DNA from: Oscillospiraceae bacterium
Lineage (GTDB): Bacteria > Bacillota > Clostridia > Oscillospirales > Oscillospiraceae
DNA length: 7,131 nucleotides
Direction: 5' to 3'
Assembly: GCA_017400415.1 (NCBI GenBank)
Contig: JAFPTE010000152.1
Coordinates: forward strand, 1-7,131
Shown: piece by piece, positions 6,118 through 7,131 of the stretch
Layout of the letters: each line of letters starts with the position of its first letter
How positions within the stretch are numbered: position 1 is the stretch's first letter
Notes under the pieces: model-generated
Seen by the model: only the letters and a program-made list of their open reading frames with translations
Told to the model about the DNA's origin: nothing
Databases searched by the model: none
Translations under genes and position numbers: made by a program

Positions 6118-6138
6118 TTAAAACCATTGAATTTTGTC

Positions 6139-6152
6139 GGTGCTTACGCACC
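6139..6152 (-). other. Stem-loop with GNRA tetraloop
   Basis: In the transcript sense GGUGC pairs with GCACC around a GUAA loop, which is a GNRA tetraloop. A GNRA cap is only present on the minus strand, which suggests the element, if functional, works as RNA in the operon direction. Confidence 0.45.
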
Positions 6153-6156
6153 TTTC

Positions 6157-6177
6157 TGTTGGTCGAGGGTTTTTCCT
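6157..6177. repeat. Degenerate partial copy of the 76-bp repeat
   Basis: The forward sequence around 6159-6176 (TTGGTCGAGGGTTTTTC) matches the end of the full repeats (TTGGTTGAGGATTTTTC) with two substitutions. It precedes copy 1 in the same orientation and looks like the remnant of a third unit. Bases 6165-6169 can also pair with 6180-6184 (GAGGG with CCCTC). Confidence 0.45.
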
Positions 6178-6182
6178 CTCCC

Positions 6183-6258
6183 TCAAGCGCAGGAAATATT
6201 TGCCGGACGAGGCGCCCGCGCTTTGCGTCTATTGGTTGAGGATTTTTCGCAGAACGAG
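6183..6258. repeat. Direct repeat copy 1 (76 bp)
   Basis: This copy begins TCAAGCGCAGGAAATATTTG and ends TTTTTCGCAGAACGAG. It matches copy 2 (6277-6353) with three substitutions and one single-base indel. Inside it AAGCGC (6185-6190) pairs with GCGCTT (6218-6223), with flanking GG/CC after one mismatch, so each unit can fold on itself. It carries the GACGAGGCGCCCGCGCTTTG core I associate with abundant intergenic repeats in Oscillospiraceae genomes; that association is from memory. Confidence 0.85.
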
Positions 6259-6276
6259 ACAATCACTCATCCAATC

Positions 6277-6353
6277 TCAAGCGCAGGAAATTTTTGCCAG
6301 ACGAGGCGCCCGCGCTTTGTGTCTATTGGTTGAGGATTATTTCGCAGAACGAG
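6277..6353. repeat. Direct repeat copy 2 (77 bp)
   Basis: This copy begins TCAAGCGCAGGAAATTTTTG and ends ATTTCGCAGAACGAG, 94 bases downstream of the start of copy 1. The internal stem AAGCGC (6279-6284) with GCGCTT (6312-6317) is unchanged between copies; the differences fall outside that stem. The 18-base spacer before it (6259-6276) ends CTCATCCAAT, which pairs, with one mismatch, with ATTGGTTGAG at 6231-6240 in copy 1. Confidence 0.85.
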
Positions 6354-6413
6354 GCGGGAGACCGATGCTGTACTTTGTGTACAGCGAGGGAGCCCAACGA
6401 AGTACTGCGGAAA
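6340..6413. other. Long stem-loop at the 3' side of rpsN
   Basis: GCTGTAC (6367-6373) pairs perfectly with GTACAGC (6379-6385) around a five-base loop. Outside it, TTTCGCAG (6340-6347) pairs with CTGCGGAAA (6405-6413) with one bulged base, and the region between has only short possible pairs. The outer left arm lies within the end of repeat copy 2, so this stem may be part of the same composite element. It starts six bases after the rpsN stop in transcript direction. No U-tract follows either arm, so it is not a convincing rho-independent terminator. Confidence 0.5.
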
Positions 6414-6418
6414 AAGAC

Positions 6419-6604
6419 TCACCAAGAGGCTTTCTTTACTCCGGGGATCTGGCCCTTATAAGCCAGCTCTCTGAAGCAGATACGGCAGATGCCGTAGTTG
6501 CGGAGATATGCATGGGGGCGGCCGCAAATCTTGCAGCGATTATAGTAGCGAGTGGAGAACTTGGGCTCACGCTGCTGCTTTATCTTCATTGAAGTTTTTG
6601 CCAT
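6419..6604 (-). CDS. rpsN: Ribosomal protein S14, zinc-binding type (uS14, type Z)
   Basis: S14 is a late-assembling protein of the small-subunit head. The 61-residue product is the short zinc form, with CKIC at 24-27 and CRIC at 40-43 forming the zinc ribbon, preceded by the basic KQQREPKFSTRYYNRC segment and ending with the conserved IPGVKKASW. The end is intact, so the repeat-rich interval that follows has not truncated it. The ATG at 6604-6602 has GGAGG (6613-6617) eight bases upstream, directly after the rplE stop (minus strand TGAGGAGG). Order rplE-rpsN-rpsH is the standard spc arrangement. In species with two S14 genes this zinc form is often named rpsN or rpsZ. Confidence 0.98.
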   Translation of the reverse strand: MAKTSMKIKQQREPKFSTRYYNRCKICGRPHAYLRNYGICRICFRELAYKGQIPGVKKASW

Positions 6605-6617
6605 TTATTCCGCCTCC

Positions 6618-7131
6618 TCAGTTCTGATAGAAGGGGGCACCGAGCATGCTGATAAGCTCTCTGGCCTCCTCATCGGTGTTGGCAGTGGTGCAGAAGACTA
6701 TGTCCATACCACGGATCTTGTCGATCTTATCGTAATCGATTTCCGGGAAGATGAGCTGCTCCTTCAGGCCCAGGGCGTAGTTGCCTCTGCCGTCGAAGCT
6801 GTTGGGGTTGATGCCGCGGAAGTCACGGACACGGGGCAGAGCCACGTTGAACAGTCTGTCAATGAACTCCCACATCTTGTCATGGCGCAGGGTGACCTTG
6901 ACGCCCACGTTCATGCCCTCACGGAGCTTGAAGTTAGCGACGGACTTTCTGGCCTTGGTGATGACGGCATGCTGGCCGGTGATGGCGCTGATCTCGTTGA
7001 CAACGCCCTCGATCATCTTCTGGTTGTCCTTGCAGTCGCCGCAGCCCACGTTGACCACGACCTTCTCCAGGCGGGGAATCTGCATAACGGACTTATACTG
7101 GAACTTCTTCATCAGAGCGGGGGCGATCTCC
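6618..7131 (-). CDS. rplE: Ribosomal protein L5 (uL5), 5' end outside the window
   Basis: L5 binds 5S rRNA and contacts the P-site tRNA and the small-subunit head in bridge B1b. The frame runs off the right edge; visible residues begin EIAPALMKKFQYKSVMQIPR, so about ten N-terminal residues are missing compared with the usual 179 or so. The ATG at 7112 is internal, since EIAPAL before it is normal L5 sequence. Conserved parts are TKARKSVANFKLREGMNVGV, then VTLRHDKMWEFIDRL, the ALPRVRDFRGINPNSFDGRG stretch and the GLKEQLIFPEI segment. The end is ISMLGAPFYQN. The NVGCGDCKDN loop carries two cysteines where many homologues have alanine, valine or glutamate-type residues. rpsN starts 13 bases after the stop. 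Confidence 0.98.
   Translation of the reverse strand, partial: EIAPALMKKFQYKSVMQIPRLEKVVVNVGCGDCKDNQKMIEGVVNEISAITGQHAVITKARKSVANFKLREGMNVGVKVTLRHDKMWEFIDRLFNVALPRVRDFRGINPNSFDGRGNYALGLKEQLIFPEIDYDKIDKIRGMDIVFCTTANTDEEARELISMLGAPFYQN

Larger units (their letters stand above)
5972..6418. other. Non-coding, repeat-rich interval between rpsN and rpsH
   Basis: These 447 bases separate two genes that are normally a few tens of bases apart. Moving with transcription, they hold the stem-loop 6413-6340, repeat copies 2 and 1, a partial copy, hairpins at 6152-6139 and 6117-6100, the large fold at 6092-6019, a small hairpin at 6012-5998 and the rpsH ribosome binding site at 5988-5981. Open frames cross it on both strands, but their peptides merely echo the repeat in different frames and resemble no family. 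I saw no convincing promoter and no terminator with a U-tract, so readthrough from rpsN is the simplest reading. Confidence 0.8.

Noticed and set aside
6074..6262. Minus-strand 62-codon open frame in the same interval
   Set aside because: It covers repeat copy 1 and the hairpin region, has no Shine-Dalgarno sequence I could see, and its peptide follows the repeat DNA rather than a protein family.
6183..6353. Repeats considered as a CRISPR array
   Set aside because: There are only two full units of about 76 bp with an 18-base spacer and no cas genes; unit and spacer sizes do not fit CRISPR.
6043..6592. Forward open frames across the rpsN-rpsH interval with repeated peptides such as GARAL
   Set aside because: The repeated peptides arise because the 76-bp DNA repeat is read in different frames; the frames run into antisense rpsN and show no ribosome binding site or known domain.

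Overview
The window is a stretch of the bacterial spc ribosomal-protein operon with its downstream secY-adk-map-infA-rpmJ arm, read entirely on the minus strand. The coding sequence is GC-rich, nearly every gene has a strong GGAGG ribosome binding site, S14 is the short zinc-ribbon form, adenylate kinase has a four-cysteine lid, and a small KOW-type RNA-binding protein sits between map and infA. Together these point to a Gram-positive anaerobe of the class Clostridia, most likely Oscillospiraceae or a close relative. That placement is by pattern recognition, not by a search.

In transcription order (right to left) the genes are: rplE (5' end outside the window), rpsN, a 447-base non-coding interval, rpsH, rplF, rplR, rpsE, rpmD, rplO, secY, adk, map, the KOW protein gene, infA and a broken rpmJ. 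Apart from that interval, genes are separated by 0 to about 50 bases or overlap, and several stop codons lie inside or next to the next gene's Shine-Dalgarno sequence, as expected for one translationally coupled transcript. The products are ribosomal proteins, initiation factor IF-1, the SecY translocon channel, methionine aminopeptidase (N-terminal processing of new proteins) and adenylate kinase (nucleotide balance).

Two places are not ordinary. (1) Between rpsN and rpsH, where related operons usually have only a few tens of bases, there are 447 bases without a credible gene. They hold two near-identical copies of a 76-77 bp repeat, part of a third, and several strong stem-loops, including a multi-segment fold of about 75 bases just upstream of rpsH. 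It looks like accumulated intergenic repeat elements, possibly forming structured RNA inside an essential operon transcript. (2) At the left edge, rpmJ is cut after codon 26 and replaced by about 72 bases that read, on the opposite strand, as the nucleophile-elbow region of a type B carboxylesterase. This is a chimeric junction, most simply an assembly or library artefact, though a real rearrangement is not excluded.

No new gene system is evident. The structured repeat region upstream of rpsH is the best candidate for something undescribed.
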